A stretch of 64,000 bases of DNA from Dromiciops gliroides (Eukaryota > Chordata > Mammalia > Microbiotheria > Microbiotheriidae): assembly GCF_019393635.1 (NCBI RefSeq), contig NC_057861.1, forward strand, positions 460,354,330 to 460,418,329. The letters are read 5' to 3'. The notes below the pieces were generated by a model, which had not been told where the DNA came from, did not search any database, and saw only the letters and a program-made list of their open reading frames with translations. Positions 1-11,990 of this stretch are shown piece by piece. The translations under genes were made by a program, and so were the position numbers. Within the stretch, counting starts at the first letter, position 1, and every line of letters starts with the position of its first letter.

Positions 1-937
1 TGGGGAGCTGAGATACTTAGCACTGAGTTAATCTAGAGCAGAGATCTATGGTATGGATGTAGTATGAACCCTACAGGTGTGTGAAAACTAACCAGAAGGT
101 AGGAAAAGGGGCTGATTCCCACCCTCTCTTCATCAGCCAAACATCGGGCTTTTCTCCAACATTACCATAGCTACCCTTCATCTATTACTCCTCCCTACTC
201 CTCCCCATTCCTCTTCTGTGTAATCTCTGAACCACCTCTCCCTTTCTGCCCCTGTCATCAGTCCCTCAAGGCAGTTATAAACTGTTACCTAGGCACCCAC
301 AGTAGCAGTTGTGTAGTTGTCATTGAGAAAATTCATTCCTACATCCAGCATACCTATTCCTTTCCTCCCAGATCAATTCACGACTGTCACAGGTGCTCCT
401 TGGAGAGTAAGCTCTGCTCTGGAACAGTGACTAGTGAATAAGGTCTCCCCCACTTTGTTTTTGTTTTGGTTAGAGTCAGTCAAACAGTAGTAATGTATAT
501 AATTTCTAAATAATTATATGTTTATAGAGGGTCCATTCTCAAAATATTTTTACTGATAGGGGAACGTAACCAAAAATATTTGGAGACTACTAGCCTAGAA
601 CATATGTCTATCTCTTTTAAACAATGCCACCAGGAGCAATACTGCATCTTCCCAATCACTCTTATATATTCCTTTGCCTTGACTCACCTTATCTTACATT
701 CTATAAGTTTCTGAAGTTTCCATGCAACTATTCCTCTCCCCATATATCAGATGAAAACTCAACCACTTGGCTTTCTGCTAATGTTAGATCACTTTAGGTA
801 ACATTTTGGCACCTATCTATGCCTTATAGGCATCATAAGGTTAATCATCAGCAGATGATAGTGTAAGTTTTAGAACTTCCAAATAATCAAAATATTAAGA
901 CATAGAGATAGCTTTCCTAAATGAAAACAGGACTTCA

Positions 938-1083
938 GGGGCAGCTAGGTGGCACAATGGATAAAGCACTGGCCCTGGATTCAGGAGGACCTAAGTTCAA
1001 ATCCAGCCTCAGACACTTGACACTTACTAGCTGTATGACCCTGGGCAAGTCACTTAGCCCTCACTATCCCGCCAAAAATAAAT
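938..1083 (+). mobile_element. tRNA-derived poly(A) SINE (marsupial SINE1/WSINE type)
   Basis: Complete head, body and short A-rich tail. Flanked by the 9-bp direct repeat AGGACTTCA (929-937 and 1,084-1,092). Inserted in decayed L1 sequence. Confidence 0.9.
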
Positions 1084-2065
1084 AGGACTTCAAAACATCT
1101 TTGCATCAAATATCTCTGGTAAAGGTCAGATTAATGTCCACGATATACAGATAACTAAACACAAATATATACCAAGAGCTATTCCCCAAAGGATAAATGA
1201 TAGAAGGATATGAGCAAACTGCTTTCAAAAGAATTAAAAACTATTAGCAATCATCTGAAATACTGCTCCAAATAACCAATAATAAGGCAAATGCTTATCA
1301 AAACAAGTCCAACATTCATATCACAACAAGAAAATTGTCAAAGATAACAGAAGATGGAAATAATCACTGTTAGAGGAGAGGGTCTGAGCAAAAACAAGCA
1401 AATAAATATAGCATTGGTAGCCCTATGAGTTCAAATATTCTGAAAAATAATTTGGTAATATGTTTAAAGGAACTAAAATTTCCATAACTTTTGACCCAGA
1501 GATCACACTGCTAGCCATATGTCCCAAGGAGGTCAAAGACAGAAATAATGTTCTCATATGTACAAAAATATTCATATCAGCACTTTCTGTGGTAGCAAAG
1601 AAATGGGAATGAAGTAGATACACACTGATTGTAGTACATTAAGATAGTGGAATGTTACTGTATCATCAACAACCATAAATATGAAAAATTCAGAGACCTG
1701 TTTGAACTGTAACAGAGTGAAATAAGCAGAAGTAGGAAAACAATAGACAAAATTATAATATAAGTGGAAAGAACAAAACATAAGATGGAACACTTTGTAA
1801 TTATAATAACTAAGAAGTCTGGTCCTGGAGAAGAAATGAGAAAATGTACTCCCTTCCTTTGCTTTCATAGATGGAAGACAATGGATATGAAATGTTGCAT
1901 AAGACTTATTTGAAGGAGTCTTTGTTGAATTGCTTTTTATCTTCTCCTGGATTTTTTATTCTTTGATAACAAGAGATAGATCACTAGGTGGGGGATAGTA
2001 GGAGGGATATATTTGGAAATTAATATGATACAAAGAAAAAAGATAATTTTTTAAAGAAAATATTT
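1084..2065 (+). mobile_element. L1 ORF2 C-terminal and 3' UTR relic
   Basis: Decayed sequence with the marsupial L1 3' landmarks in order: the CTTTTGACCCAGAGATCAC box near 1,490, TGTACAAAAATATTCATATC near 1,560, then GTGAAATAAGCAGAAGTAGG near 1,720 and an A-rich end. There are many stops and no coding capacity. It may extend left of the SINE at 938. 1-860 shows nothing recognisable. Confidence 0.75.
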
Positions 2066-2345
2066 TCACTTGTTTTATCTATCAACTCAGTCTGATGAAA
2101 ATGAAAAGGATCTCATTCCATGTAAAGTAATTTGATTAATCTATTTATAATTAATTTGCTTAATTTATGTAGATGCTATGTTTAATCTATATATAATTTA
2201 AATCTTGATGGGGACCTATCTACCTAGGAGCTAAATTTCCTCCAATCCTAGGAAAATGTAATTGTGGTCATAGCTGTGGAAGCCCAGAAAAAATTTCAGA
2301 AGGGCTTTCTAAATAGTGCATTCATCTTGAAATCTGCAAAGTTTT

Positions 2346-2490
2346 TTGTTTTTCAGGACAATGAGGGTTGCATGACTTGCCAAAGGTCACACAGCTAGTA
2401 AGTGTCAAGTATCTGAAGTCATATTTGAACTCAGGTCCTGCTGAATCCAGGGCTGGTGCTTTATCCACTGCACCACCTAGCTGCCCCCTA
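2346..2490 (-). mobile_element. tRNA-derived poly(A) SINE
   Basis: Reverse orientation. Flanked by TCTGCAAAGTTTT at 2,333-2,345 and 2,493-2,505. Confidence 0.9.
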
Positions 2491-2606
2491 AGTCTGCAAA
2501 GTTTTAAGAATTATAATTCTAGGATCTCTTATGAAGGACATGAGAGGATTAGAGCAGTTAAAGAACAGTGATAATAACTAATCATTAAATCAGGGAAATA
2601 AATTGC

Positions 2607-3440
2607 ATTCTTTTTTTAAAAATAGTATTTTATTTTATTTTTTCCAATTTCATGTAAAGATAGTTTTCAACATTCATTTTTGCAAGATTTCTAGTTCCAA
2701 ATTTTTCTTCCTCCCTCCCTTCCCTCCCCCTTCCCCAAGATGGCAAGCAATCTGATATAGGTTATACAGTACAATCATGTTAAATATATTTCCACAATAG
2801 TCATGTTGTGAGAAAAGAATCAGAATGAAAGGGAAAAATCACATGAAAAAAGAAACAACAACAAAAGTAAAAATAGTATGCTTCGATCTGTATTCAGACT
2901 CCATAGTTCTTTTTCTGGATGTGGAGAACATTTTCCATCATGAGTCTTTTGGAATTGTCTTAGGTCATTGTATTTCTGAGAAGAGCCAAGTCCATCACAG
3001 TTGATCATCATACAATGTTGTTGTTACTATGTACAATGTTCTCCTGGTTCTGCTCACTTCACTCAGCATCAGTTCATATAAGCCTTTCCAGGTTTTTCTG
3101 AAATATGCTTGCTCATCATTTCTTATAGCATAATAGTATTCCATTACATTAATATACCACAACTTGTTCAGTCATTCCCCAATTGATGGACATCTCCTCA
3201 ATTTCTGATTCTTTGCCAATACAAAAAGTACATCATATAAGTACTTTTCCTTTTTCATTGACCTCTTTGGGGTACAGGACTAGTTGTGATATTGCTGAGT
3301 CAAATGGTATGCACAGTTTTATAGCCCTTTGGGCATAGTTCCAAATTGCTCTCCAGAATGGTTGAATCAGTTCACAGCTCCACCAACAATGCATTAGTGT
3401 TCCAATTTCCCCACATCTTCTCCAACATTTATCATTGGTA
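2607..3440 (-). mobile_element. L1 3' end, antisense
   Basis: Reading the minus strand gives the usual marsupial L1 3' order. Landmarks are CCAAATTGCTCTCCAGAATG near 3,340, CAGTCATTCCCCAATTGATG near 3,170, GGTTCTGCTCACTTCACTCA near 3,048 and a T-rich end at about 2,610. 5'-truncated. Confidence 0.85.
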
Positions 3441-3748
3441 AATTACATTCTAAAACCCAAAACTCATGAGAAAAAAAGAATATTACCCTTGACACGCCTC
3501 AAAAATGACTAACTTTTAAAAAATATGTTTCTTTTCTCTTTCTACTATTTTTTTCTTTCTCTGTCTTTTTTTCCTTCCTCTATTCTATTCTCTTCTGCAT
3601 ATCTGTCTCTTTCTCACTAGACCTGTCTAGGTGATATACTCTATAGGGCATTGTACCTCTTTCTTCTACCTGCTCTCATTTATTTTCTCTTCCTCTGAAG
3701 AGGCCACAATATGAAAACTAAGCATATTAAAAAAAAATATGTAGTATT
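3441..3748. other. No gene seen
   Basis: AT-rich, with a long pyrimidine-rich run (about 3,520-3,690). No feature recognised. Confidence 0.5.
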
Positions 3749-3888
3749 GGGGCAGCTAGGTGACGCAGTGGATAGAGCACCAGCCCTTGAGTCAGGAGGA
3801 CCTGAGTTCAAATCCAGCCTCAGACACTTAACACTTACTAGCTGCGTGACCCTGGGCAAGTCACTTAATCCCAATCACCTCCCCCAAA
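3749..3888 (+). mobile_element. tRNA-derived poly(A) SINE
   Basis: Flanked by ATGTAGTATT on both sides (3,739-3,748 and just after the tail). Confidence 0.9.
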
Positions 3889-4090
3889 AATGTAGTATTT
3901 ATTTAACAAATATTTTTCTTTTCCTCTGTTCTAAAAATGTGAGTTGAATAATTTCTATTTCTCTCCCCAAGGAAATAAAAATGTTCCAATAAAGTTTTTA
4001 TTTGTATGTGACATGATTAACTTTTTTCTGGATATCTGTGACCCTCAACAACAAAAAAGTTTCCTTTTATTATTAATACTAATTTTGTTT

Positions 4091-4332
4091 TTGTTATTCA
4101 GTAATTTCAGTCATGTGTGACTCTGTGACCCCATTTGAGGTTTCCTTGGCAAAGATACTGAAATGGTTTGCTATTTTTCCACGGTTCATTTTAAAGATGA
4201 AGAAACTGAGAGAAACAGGGCTAAGTGACTTGCCCTGGGTTACACAGCTAATAAGTGTCTGAGGCTGAATTTGAACTCATAAAGATGAGTTTTCCAGACT
4301 CCAAGTCTGGCACTACACCACCAAGCAGCCCT
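4091..4332 (-). mobile_element. MAR1-type SINE with RTE/BovB-like tail
   Basis: The + strand shows TTCAGTCATGTGTGACTCTG, then CCTTGGCAAAGATACTGAAA, then a tRNA-like head ending ACCACCAAGCAGCCC. The same order recurs at eight other sites in the window. Confidence 0.85.
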
Positions 4333-4545
4333 TTATTAATAATAACTTACATTTATACAATGCTTTGAAGTTTGCAAAGTATTTTACAAATATCATCTCA
4401 TTTTATCCTCACAACAACCCTGGGAGGTGTCATTATTATCCCCATATTACAGATGAGAAAACTGAGGCAGACAGGAGTGACTTGCCCAGAGTGGCCGAGG
4501 CAGGATTTTAATTCAGGCTTCCTGACAGTAGGTCCAACACTCTAA
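4333..4545 (-). mobile_element. MIR element
   Basis: Typical antisense MIR order: TATACAATGCTTTGAAG, CTCATTTTATCCTCACAACA, CAGATGAGAAAACTGAGGC, GACTTGCCCAGAG. It abuts the MAR1 copy. Confidence 0.8.
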
Positions 4546-4627
4546 AAACATATTTTATTACTAGGGATAGTGAAACTATTACTTTTCTATTCTTGAGTCA
4601 ATGAAAATTTAGACCACATATGTAGAT

Positions 4628-4668
4628 CATACATACATACACACATATACACATACATACATACATAT
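4628..4668. repeat. (ACAT)n microsatellite
   Basis: Interrupted tetranucleotide run ACATACATACACACATATAC and similar units. Confidence 0.85.
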
Positions 4669-4669
4669 A

Positions 4670-6059
4670 ATTAGGGTAACTTTAGTTTTAGTAAATGATT
4701 GATTGCATTTTCCCTACTGATTCAGTTTTGAAGGAAAAAGGAAAGAAAAAGATGTATTCAACTCCCTACCTTCATTGTAGGGATTGGACATTTGGGTTAG
4801 GGAATATTGTATATAATGTCAGATAAAGGTTAGTGTGATGGTTAGTTTTGCTGAAGTCCTTTTTTTCTTCTTTGTTTTAAACCATCACTATAGAGGATGG
4901 AGGGCAGGGGAAGAGGAGGAGGGGAAAATTCAGAAATGAGTATGATACAGAAACAACAAAAAACCCAATATTTATGTTACATATGTAAGAAAAATGTAAT
5001 TAATGTACACTAAAATAAGACTATTTCAAAGGCACAGCATCTTCATATCTCGGAGAGTGAAGGTTTCTATCTTATATACAAGCTACCTGTCTTTCTTTCT
5101 CAAAGCTGGAGTTTCTCCTTTGACTAGATTCATTTTTATGTTCTATTCAAGCATATTTCCCATTTGAGTTCTGAGAGAAATTCTGAGAATACAATTATGC
5201 TTTAACGACAGAACAGGAGAACTACAGAGGCTAAAACATTTATTATAACTAGATAGCTCCATTTCAATCCACTACCAGGAGAATTATTTAGATTCATTCC
5301 TAGTTCAAGTTATATTTCACTGACTGGGTCAAGAGATTAAAATTTTCTAGTAGTTTCCATCTAGCATGATTCTATAACACCCATTCTAGGCTCTAATATT
5401 ATACTTGCTTGACATGAAATTTCTTTCAGTATATCCCAAGGCACGTTGGCCCATACCTAGAGCAGAATAACTGCAGCCATTCATTTAGTCAAAGGTCATG
5501 AGGATTCCTCTGTTAAATGTTGTTTTTCAATGCTGATAAAAGAATGTTTTATATATGCACATATACTAATGTGTGTGCATATGTATGTAAATCATAAGTG
5601 TACATGTATGTGTGTGCATGCATTGCGTGTATATGTATATGTTGTGATTATGATACTTTAGTGTTTTTATTATATTTTAATTCCTTTTGAGTTCTATGGT
5701 TATTTGCTGTCATGACTCCAAAGTAGAAAGCCTATATTAGAATAGCTACATAAATATCCATGCCTTTTGCAACCTGAGCTGTAATAGAAAAGGGTTGGGA
5801 GAGCCTTCTTAAGCTGATAACCTCCAAATATGTCTAAGCTTTTTCTAGTAGTTTATCAGGGAAGGGGTAGAAAATCCGCTGTGCCTAAACATGTATTGAA
5901 ATTTTGTAGGTCATTGAACTGAGTCATATCCTTAGATCTTTGATTTAAACAGCATTCAGTGTCGGAGGAAGCAGCAGTAGGCTCCAGAGAATACAAAATC
6001 AGGCCCAAATAAGGCCCAAAGATTCCTTCTAGAAGTGCACAAAGCATGACCGTAGACAT
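4670..6059. other. No gene seen
   Basis: AT-rich intergenic sequence with a TG/TA-rich stretch at about 5,555-5,640. No gene or clear repeat family recognised. Confidence 0.5.
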
Positions 6060-6570
6060 AAAGTCCTAATTTGGGAAGAAAGCTTGGAAGAACGAGTAAA
6101 CAGCAAAAGACTCCCACCACAAAGAGATATCATGGTGACAAAGATGCCCAAAACACAAACCCAGAAGAAGAGAATAACTTCCAAGTCATCTACATCTCCA
6201 AAAAAAGAAAGAAACAAGCAATAATTTGGGCACATATAACTAGAATTCTTAGAAGAAATAGAGCAAGAATTTAAAATGAGTTAACAGTGAGTTTATAAAT
6301 GAAATGAGAGCAATATAGGATGGAATTGAAAAAGAAATGATGGTCTTGGAGGAAAGCCTTAGAGAATAAGTAAAAAAGGCACAAAACCAACAGGATCCTT
6401 ACAAATTAGAATGAGCCAAAGAGAAATGAATGACTCCATAAAACAACAAGAAATATTAAAACAAAGCCAAAATATATTTTAAGAAAGAAGAAAATATAAG
6501 GTATTATATATTTTTAAATGAGTGACCTGGAAAACAGATTGAGGAGAGATGATTTAAGAATCATTTGACT

Positions 6571-6724
6571 GGGGCAGCTAGGTGGCGCAGTGGATAGAGT
6601 ACCGGCCCTGAAGTCTGGAGTACCTGAGTTCAAATCCAGCCTCAGACACTTAACACTTACTAGCTGTGTGACCCTAGGCAAGTCATTTAACCCCAATTGC
6701 CTCACTAAAAAAAAAAAAAAAAAA
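6571..6724 (+). mobile_element. tRNA-derived poly(A) SINE
   Basis: Tail of about 17 A and the CCCCAATTGCCTCAC variant of the 3' end. Inserted in the ORF1-like part of the L1 relic. Confidence 0.9.
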
Positions 6725-7123
6725 GAATATGATAACCAAGCATCCAAGTTAAAAAAACAAAACAATATAAGTATCTAGAAATAAAGAATTCAAGCACTGA
6801 GTTTCCTCAGTTAGGATCCCTCAAGACTTAGAAGCTACCGCTATTTTTTTTTAAAGAGAGAGTTTATAATACAATATTCAAAATTGCAAAAGTTATATGT
6901 TTACAACCAAGAATAACTTTTAGAGTTAAAACAAAGGTTTTAGAGGAACACAGAAGTAGTAAAGAAAGCAAATAATTGGCGGGGGAGGGGGGGAAGGGAC
7001 GGAGAAGCTCTACAACAAGGTTCTCTAATAAGAGTTTCATTTCCAAGATATATAATGAACTAATTCAAATATATAAGAACAAGTGCTACTTCCCAACCAA
7101 TAGTTAAAGAATATGAATAGTCA

Positions 7124-7260
7124 GGGGCAGCTATGTGGCAGAGTGGATAAAGCACTGGCCTTGGATTCAGGAGGACCTGAATTCAAATACAGCCTCAAAC
7201 ACTTACTAGCTATGTGACCCTGGGCAAGTCACTTAAGCCTCATTGACCTGAAAAAAAAAA
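7124..7260 (+). mobile_element. tRNA-derived poly(A) SINE
   Basis: Flanked by near-identical AAGAATATGAATAGTC and AAGAACATGAATAATC. Interrupts the ORF2-like part of the L1. Confidence 0.9.
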
Positions 7261-7916
7261 AGAACATGAATAATCGATTTTCTAAGGAAGACATTCAAAC
7301 TATAAATAGTCATATTAAAAAATTTCTCCAAATCACTAATACTTAGAAAAATGTAAATTAAAACAAACCTGAGATTCTACCTCACACTCATCAGATTCTC
7401 AAAAATGACTCAAAAAAAGAAAAAGAAAAATGTTTGAGTTACTGTGGGCAAAAGAAAAAGAACAAAAAAAAAACAAACAAACTAGGTACACCATTAGTAT
7501 AGCTATGAATTAGGCCAGCCATTCTGGAAAGTAATTTGGAACAATGCCCCATAATTTATTATACTATGATTTCACTGCTAGATCTATATCCCAAAGAAAA
7601 CAAAGAAAGACAGACCCATTTGTACAAAAATATTTATAGATCATTTTGTCGTGGCAACAAAGGTATTATTTATCAATTGGGGGAATGACTGAACAAATTA
7701 TTATATATAAATATAATGCATGCTATTATACTATAAGAAATTGTGAAAGGCCCCATTTCAGATAAAGTTTGAAAGACTTTTTTTGAACTAATACAGAGTG
7801 ATGTAAGCAGAGCTAGAAGGACAACTTATACAATAACAACATTGTAAAGACTTAAGAACACTGGTAAATGTGATAATCGACCAACCAATGTACAACTGTG
7901 CTTATACATTTGCGAT

Positions 7917-8830
7917 CTATTTTTCATCTGCATAAAGATGATATGTGATAGCAGTTGAGTTCAGGAGGAGAATATAGAGAGAGAAGCAAGATTTCAGGAT
8001 GTAACCCCTGGGGCACATCCACACAATGCAGCTGGAATCCAGATAATGACACTGAGGAGAGGTCAGACAGGTAGGAGAAGAAACAGGAAAGAGCAATCTC
8101 ATGAAATTCCAGGGACAAAAGGTCTTCATGAATGAAGTAGGGGGTGGTCAACCATGCCAGACACTGCAGAGAAGACAAGAAAGATGAGAATTGATAAAAG
8201 GCTAATTAATTTAGCAATTGTATGATTATTGGTATCCTTGGAGAAAGGAGTTTTAACTGAATGGTGAAATCAGCAGCCAGATCTCAGAAGCTTAGAAGTG
8301 AATAGAAGATGAAGAAGTAAGATCAGGGAATATAGATGACCTTTTTTAAGAGTTTGCTTGTGAAAAGGAAGCTGAATATAGGACTGCAATTTGAAAGAAT
8401 AGTGGGTTTGAGTAAGGCTTTCTTAAGAACAGTTGAGATCACGGATAAAGCACCTGCCCTGGATTCAGGAGGACATGAGTTCAAATCTGGTCTCAGACAC
8501 TTGACACTTACTAGCTGTGTGACTCTGGGCAAGTCACTTAACCCTCATTGCCCAGCCAAAAAAAAAAAAATGGTTGAGATCTAGGTGTAACTGCAGGCAA
8601 GAGGGAAGGAGTCACCAGACAAAGACAGATCTAAAATTAAAGAGAAAACAGAGATGATCAGAGAGATAAATAATTGGAGATGATGAGATCAAGAATATTA
8701 GTAGAAGAGTTGGCCTTGACAAGGAAAAGGGACACCTCTTGCTCCAAACCTGGTCCAAAGGAGGAGAAAATGGGGGATGACATGGATGATATTTGAGATG
8801 TAAAAGGAACTTTTCACAAGACAGCAACCT
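7917..8830 (-). mobile_element. L2 reverse-transcriptase region, antisense, split by a SINE
   Basis: The minus strand retains a degenerate RT active-site box (LYADE for LYADD) near 7,922-7,936. A second block follows after the SINE, at 8,573-8,830. Phrases such as CAGGATGTAACCCCTGGGGC match antisense L2. No intact frame. Confidence 0.7.
8441..8572 (+). mobile_element. tRNA-derived poly(A) SINE, 5'-truncated
   Basis: Starts at the GGATAAAGCA position, so the head is missing. Flanked by GTTGAGATC at 8,432-8,440 and 8,573-8,581. Confidence 0.9.
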
Positions 8831-8883
8831 ATCTTTGTCTTAGTCCATAGGCCCTAGAGAGTTGCTTCAGATTATACAGAAGT

Positions 8884-9123
8884 TAGGGAAGCTAGGTGGT
8901 ACAGTAAATAAATCACTGGGCTTGGAATCAGAAAAACTCATCTTCCCAAGTTTAAATCTGGCCTCATACACTTACCAGTTGTGGGACTCTGGGAAAAGTC
9001 ACTTACCCCTGTTTGCCTCAGCTTCCTCAACCATAAAATGAGCTGGAGAAGGAAATGGCAAACCACTCCAATATCTTTGCCACAAAAACCCCAAATGAGG
9101 TCACAGAGAATCAGACATGTCTG
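8884..9123 (+). mobile_element. MAR1-type SINE
   Basis: tRNA-like head GAAGCTAGGTGGTACAGT, then GAGCTGGAGAAGGAAATGGC and the RTE-like tail ending near AATCAGACATG. Confidence 0.85.
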
Positions 9124-9545
9124 TAAACATCTGAAATGGCAAATAGGTGAAGCGATTTGCTCAGAATCAAATAGCTAGTAAGCATCAGAGACAGGACTTG
9201 AATCCATGTTGCCTTGACTCTAAATCTGGGACTGTGCAGCCATGCCTTGCTACCTCTGCTACATAAATGTGAATTTTCATTAGGGAAAGGGAAAGGAATA
9301 AACATTTACTAAAAGCCTGCTATGTGTCAGACACCATATCAAGATTTTTACAAATATTTTCTCATGTGATTCTCCCAACAACCCTGGGAGGTCGGCTCTG
9401 TTATTGTCCCCATTTTTTACAGTTGAGGAAACTGAGACTGGCAGAGGTTGGGACTTGCCCAGCTAGTGTCTGAGGCTTCATTTGAACTCAAGTCTTCCTG
9501 ACTCCAAGCCCAGCACTCTATCTACTCAGCTACCTAGTTGTCTCT
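9124..9545 (-). mobile_element. Two MIR-type remnants
   Basis: 9,124-9,260 is a short antisense CORE-SINE remnant. 9,290-9,545 is a nearly complete antisense MIR (CTGCTATGTGTCAGACACC, then CAACAACCCTGGGAGGTC, then GAGGAAACTGAGACTG). Confidence 0.75.
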
Positions 9546-9551
9546 ATAAAC

Positions 9552-9555
<4 letters not shown>

Positions 9556-9584
<29 letters not shown>
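9556..9584. repeat. (TG)n microsatellite
   Basis: Pure TG/GT run of about 29 bp. Confidence 0.95.
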
Positions 9585-9587
<3 letters not shown>

Positions 9588-9651
9588 ATAAACCAATTTT
9601 TTCTCCTAAGTGTTATCTGTCTAAAAATCATTTTATATTTTCACTGGTTAG

Positions 9652-9787
9652 CTTTTTTTTTTTAAGTGAGGCAATTGGGGTTAAGTGACTTGCCCAGGGT
9701 CACACAGCTAGTATGCATTAAGTGTCTGAGGCCGGATTTGAATTCAGGTACTCCTGACTCCAGGGCCGGTGCTCTATCCGCTTGTGC
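9652..9787 (-). mobile_element. tRNA-derived poly(A) SINE, head truncated
   Basis: Flanked by CACTGGTTA on the left and CACTGGTTAT on the right. The terminal ACCTAGC head is missing. Confidence 0.85.
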
Positions 9788-11516
9788 CACTGGTTATCTT
9801 CTTATAGTACACTGTTGTTTTCTGGACTAGATTGCAGCTGCTCAGCAACTACAAACCAATTTCTATCTAGAATTAGGGGATTTTTTTAAGAGCTGTAAGG
9901 GACATTAGGGATTGGCCAGAGGAAAACACAAATAGGAAAGTAAATTAAGAGAGTATGCAGAGTTCTATAGACCTTTGGGCATAGTTCTAAATTGCTCAGA
10001 GGAAAATATAATTGTACAATGAATTTCAAATCCACATGCAAAACACTGTTGGACTTAACCCCATTACTGCTCCTCTCTGTGCAGATAATTGAGACCTGAT
10101 GGTGTTAGGGTTCTGCATTGTTTTCTAGAAAAATCGACCTTTGTTTTAAAATAATTGAAGTGTGGGAAAGATCCACCAGGTGGCAGTAAAAGCCAATTGC
10201 TTTGCCTCAGAGCAAGTTTCACTTTACTCTGGAAAGACTTCTTGCTGTTGTCATTGGCAGATGCCTGGTTGTTTGGATTGTTTTAGAGGAAATTCATCAA
10301 TGTTTTTATTACTCATGCTGCCTCTTCGTGATCCCAACTACAAGAGAGATTCAGAGAGGCCACGCCGTTCCATCTGCAGGGTCTTCCTCTGACAATCTCA
10401 CATGCCCACCACCGTACCTCCAAAAATTTGCAGGAGGAAGCTTTGTAAAATAGAGTGAAGGGAGAAAAAACAGGGTTTTCAATTACTTGCTTTTTCATCT
10501 TAGTGGGTTAAGTTTTGAAACCAAAGACAGAAAGGCAGACAGGATTTGAAATGTTTGGCAAGAGATGAAAAAAACATTTCCAGAGGAAATGATTCAATAA
10601 CTATAGAGGAAAGGAAAACATTTTCAAGCAGTCGGGGAGAATGGTGAATCAGGTCTGTTGCCAGACTCCAATTAGAGGAATCCCTACCTAATCCCAGACA
10701 GTTCCAACCCAAGTAACTTCATTTTCCTGCTTTTTTTTTTCTTTTCAGATTTGGTCTTTCTTTTTGGCGGGGGGGGGGGGGGGGGGGGGGGGGGGGACAA
10801 CCACCTAGAAAAACGTCATTCCTATTTAATTTGGAGTCTTCGGTCTTCTGAATCTTGGTCTTCTGAGTCTCAATGCGTCATCTGGTATAGAAGAAAAAAA
10901 ATGTTCAGTTCTTTTTGACAATGACATTAAAATTGTTTCCATGCAGTCACTGGGACGTGTCAATCAGTCCATTCTGAGCCAGCAGGCACTAGGTATTATC
11001 CTTAAGTGGATTTTGCGGAGGCAGTCATTAAAATTAATTTCTTTGGCTCTTCTATGATACAGGGAATGAATCTTGCTCCGATAACTGGCTGGGGGTAGAT
11101 TTTGATTCTAGACAGTCAAAGTGAGAGAAAGGAGAGAAAGGAGACTCCAGTCTGAGACTTCCCTGACTCCAGCTTCTGATCCCAAGAAGTCAAATTTAGG
11201 CAAGTTCTGCAGAACCCATGGCCTACCCGAGAGTACTCCAAACCACTTCCCTCCCTCCCCATGCCCCATCTCTTGGCTAGTACTCCAGAGTTCTGTTCTT
11301 ATTCGAAATTGAAAATGGGATGACCCCTCCCCCCCCATGGCCCCTCCTTTTGGTTGGATAGCTCCTCCCAGCATCTCCATTTCAGGAGGACTACGGGGCC
11401 AACCATGTCTTCATTTCTGACTGGGCTGTGCTCCAGACTTCTCTATCATGCTCCCAAATTCTGTATCTTTTTCCTCCTTACCTTCCCCCCCTTAACTATT
11501 TTTTTAATCCCATTCT
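9788..11516. other. No gene seen
   Basis: A short L1 3' scrap (CCTTTGGGCATAGTTCTAA) lies at 9,970-10,000. A poly(G) run lies at 10,769-10,796. 11,354-11,439 resembles 20,042-20,126. Nothing else was recognised. Confidence 0.5.
10769..10796 (+). repeat. Uninterrupted G28 tract
   Basis: Twenty-eight consecutive G, preceded by CTTTTTGGC. Long G homopolymers are rare in mammalian DNA, readily form G-quadruplexes and are prone to sequencing-length error. Confidence 0.9.
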
Positions 11517-11662
11517 TTTTTTTTTTTTCAGGGCAATGGGGGTTAAGTGACTTGCCCAGGGTCACACAGCTAGTAAGTGTCAAGTGTCTGAGGCCGGATT
11601 TGAACTGAGGTACTCCTGAATCCAGGGCCGGTGCTTTATCCACTGCGCCACCTAGCCGCCCC
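11517..11662 (-). mobile_element. tRNA-derived poly(A) SINE
   Basis: Flanked by TTTTTAATCCCATTCT at 11,501-11,516 and 11,663-11,678, a perfect 16-bp duplication. The internal variant GAGGTACTCCTGAATCCAGG differs from the more common GGTCCTCC form. Confidence 0.92.
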
Positions 11663-11745
11663 TTTTTAATCCCATTCTGATGATTTATCCAAATTAGCAC
11701 ATACCTTTATAAGACAAGAAATAAACAGATTTAAACTGAATTAAG

Positions 11746-11990
11746 AACGGCAGCACAGTGGATAGAGTTTGGGTAATGGAATCAGAAAAAACTCATCTTC
11801 CTGAGTGCAAATCTGGCCTCAGATACTTACTAGCTATGGGATCCTGTGCAAGTCACTTGACCTTGTTTGCCTCCATTTCCTCATCTGTAAAATGAGCTGG
11901 AAAAGGAAATGGCAAACCACTCCATTATCTTCACCAATAATATCCTAAATGAGGTCACAAAGAATTGGATGTGACTGACTGACTGAGAAG
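11746..11990 (+). mobile_element. MAR1-type SINE
   Basis: Has the tRNA-like head CAGCACAGTGGATAGAG, the middle AATGAGCTGGAAAAGGAAAT and the RTE-like tail near GGATGTGACTGACTG. Confidence 0.85.

Larger units (their letters stand above)
6060..7900 (+). mobile_element. Internally deleted L1 with ORF1 and ORF2 relics, holding two SINEs
   Basis: 6,060-6,570 is A-rich, Lys/Glu-coding, ORF1-like sequence. After the first SINE, 6,830-7,120 and 7,261-7,900 resemble the ORF2 C-terminal part. One frame at 7,272-7,322 reads NRFSKEDIQTINSHIKK, close to the conserved L1 ORF2 segment HFSKEDIQ. Much of ORF2 is missing. Stops are frequent, so it is a dead copy. Confidence 0.75.
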
